From NCBI RefSeq assembly GCF_001667075.1, contig NZ_LZIL01000035.1, positions 186,001 to 250,000 of the forward strand: a stretch of DNA of 64,000 nt, in the 5' to 3' direction. The notes under the pieces were generated by a model, which searched no databases, was not told the origin of the DNA, and saw only the letters and a program-made list of their open reading frames with translations. The translations under genes were made by a program, and so were the position numbers. This DNA is from Mycobacterium sp. 852014-52450_SCH5900713. GTDB taxonomy: Bacteria > Actinomycetota > Actinomycetes > Mycobacteriales > Mycobacteriaceae. This document shows, in pieces, positions 63,431-64,000 of the stretch. Numbering within the stretch: position 1 is the first letter of the stretch; every line of letters begins with the position of its first letter.

Positions 63431-64000
63431 ATGGCTGAGTTCATCTACACGATGAAAAAGGTCCGCAAGGCGCACGGCGACAAGGTGATCCTGGACGACG
63501 TCACGTTGAGCTTCTATCCGGGCGCCAAGATCGGCGTCGTCGGCCCCAACGGCGCCGGCAAGTCGAGCGTCTTGCGGATCATGGCTGGCCTGGACAAGGC
63601 GAACAACGGCGAGGCCTTTCTGGCCACCGGGGCCACCGTCGGCATCCTCCAGCAGGAGCCGCCGCTGAACGAAGACAAGACGGTGCGCGGCAACGTCGAA
63701 GAGGGGCTCGGCGAGATCAAGGTCAAGCTGGACCGCTTCAACGAGGTCGCCGAGTTGATGGCCACCGACTACTCCGACGAGTTGATGGAGGAAATGGGCC
63801 GGCTCCAGGAGGACCTCGACCACGCCGACGCGTGGGACCTCGACTCGCAGCTGGAGCAGGCCATGGACGCCCTGCGCTGCCCGCCGCCGGACGAGCCGGT
63901 GACGAATCTGTCCGGCGGAGAGCGGCGCCGCGTGGCGCTGTGCAAGCTGCTGTTGTCCAAGCCCGACCTGCTGCTGCTGGACGAGCCGACCAACCACCTG
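63431..64000 (+). CDS. ettA: Energy-dependent translational throttle protein EttA (ABC-F), N-terminal part
   Basis: 190 codons are visible before the window ends. The start MAEFIYTMKKVRKAHGDKVI is typical of EttA. Walker A is GPNGAGKS (38-45), the ABC signature is LSGGE (160-164) and Walker B leads into LLLLDEPTNHL at the window end. EttA binds the ribosomal E site and gates entry into elongation according to the ATP/ADP ratio. It is the orthologue of Rv2477c (about 558 aa); roughly two thirds of the gene lies outside. Confidence 0.95.
   Translation, partial: MAEFIYTMKKVRKAHGDKVILDDVTLSFYPGAKIGVVGPNGAGKSSVLRIMAGLDKANNGEAFLATGATVGILQQEPPLNEDKTVRGNVEEGLGEIKVKLDRFNEVAELMATDYSDELMEEMGRLQEDLDHADAWDLDSQLEQAMDALRCPPPDEPVTNLSGGERRRVALCKLLLSKPDLLLLDEPTNHL

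Overview
The window is high-GC actinobacterial DNA, almost certainly from a non-tuberculous Mycobacterium. Gene order over most of it is that of M. tuberculosis H37Rv from Rv2521 (bcp) down to Rv2477c (ettA), read in the opposite direction: bcp, a DUF3618 gene, ldtB, tRNA-His, orn, the Rv2510c to Rv2506 block, the leucine/branched-chain keto-acid operon, echA14, lipQ, a WS/DGAT gene, plsC, plsB2, an ssb paralogue and ettA. Synteny statements are from memory of the H37Rv map, not from a search.

Layout. (1) 1-12.3 kb is an accessory catabolic cluster: an HpcH/HpaI aldolase (cut by the window edge), a TauD-type dioxygenase, a D-2-hydroxyacid dehydrogenase, two crotonases, an amidohydrolase, a TetR regulator, two divergent acyl-CoA dehydrogenases, a DapB-like reductase, a nitroreductase and an acyl-CoA ligase. 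It looks like one CoA-dependent degradation pathway of unknown substrate, with TGAGA/TCTCA palindromes in two divergent promoters. (2) 12.8-24.5 kb mixes conserved genes (bcp, DUF3618, ldtB, orn, tRNA-Lys, tRNA-His) with variable ones: a DUF3556 membrane protein, a TetR/MFS efflux pair, a BBE-type flavin oxidase, a DUF4239 protein, small lipoproteins and a DMT-transporter fragment. (3) 24.6-29.3 kb is the conserved Rv2510c-Rv2507 block, including the probable mycolate reductase cmrA. (4) 29.3-41.1 kb is bkaR followed by scoA, scoB, accD1, accA1, fadE19, a MaoC hydratase, citE and bkdABC. Together these would take branched-chain keto acids, above all that of leucine, to acetyl-CoA and acetoacetyl-CoA. 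Three copies of a GTTAAT-N4-ATTAAC operator lie between bkaR and scoA. (5) 42.3-53.4 kb is a second accessory stretch between echA14 and lipQ, which are neighbours in M. tuberculosis. It holds a DJ-1/PfpI protein, an ATP-grasp enzyme coupled to a NylB-like serine hydrolase, an MFS exporter, a DUF5996 gene, an eroded luciferase-type monooxygenase, NmrA and SDR enzymes, and a CmaA2-like mycolic acid methyltransferase that ends at tRNA-Arg. (6) 53.6-64 kb is the conserved lipid block (lipQ, WS/DGAT, plsC, plsB2), then a CopD-CtaG membrane protein, an ssb paralogue and the start of ettA.

The most unusual observations are these. A decayed copy of the 3' half of tRNA-Arg plus its downstream flank sits on the far side of the CmaA2-like gene, an att-like scar. 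The ATP-grasp/NylB-like pair has start and stop codons overlapping and no recognised pathway. The catabolic cluster next to bcp has an unknown substrate. The bkaR-scoA gap carries a triple operator and lacks fadD35. No CRISPR array, insertion sequence, prophage or riboswitch was recognised.
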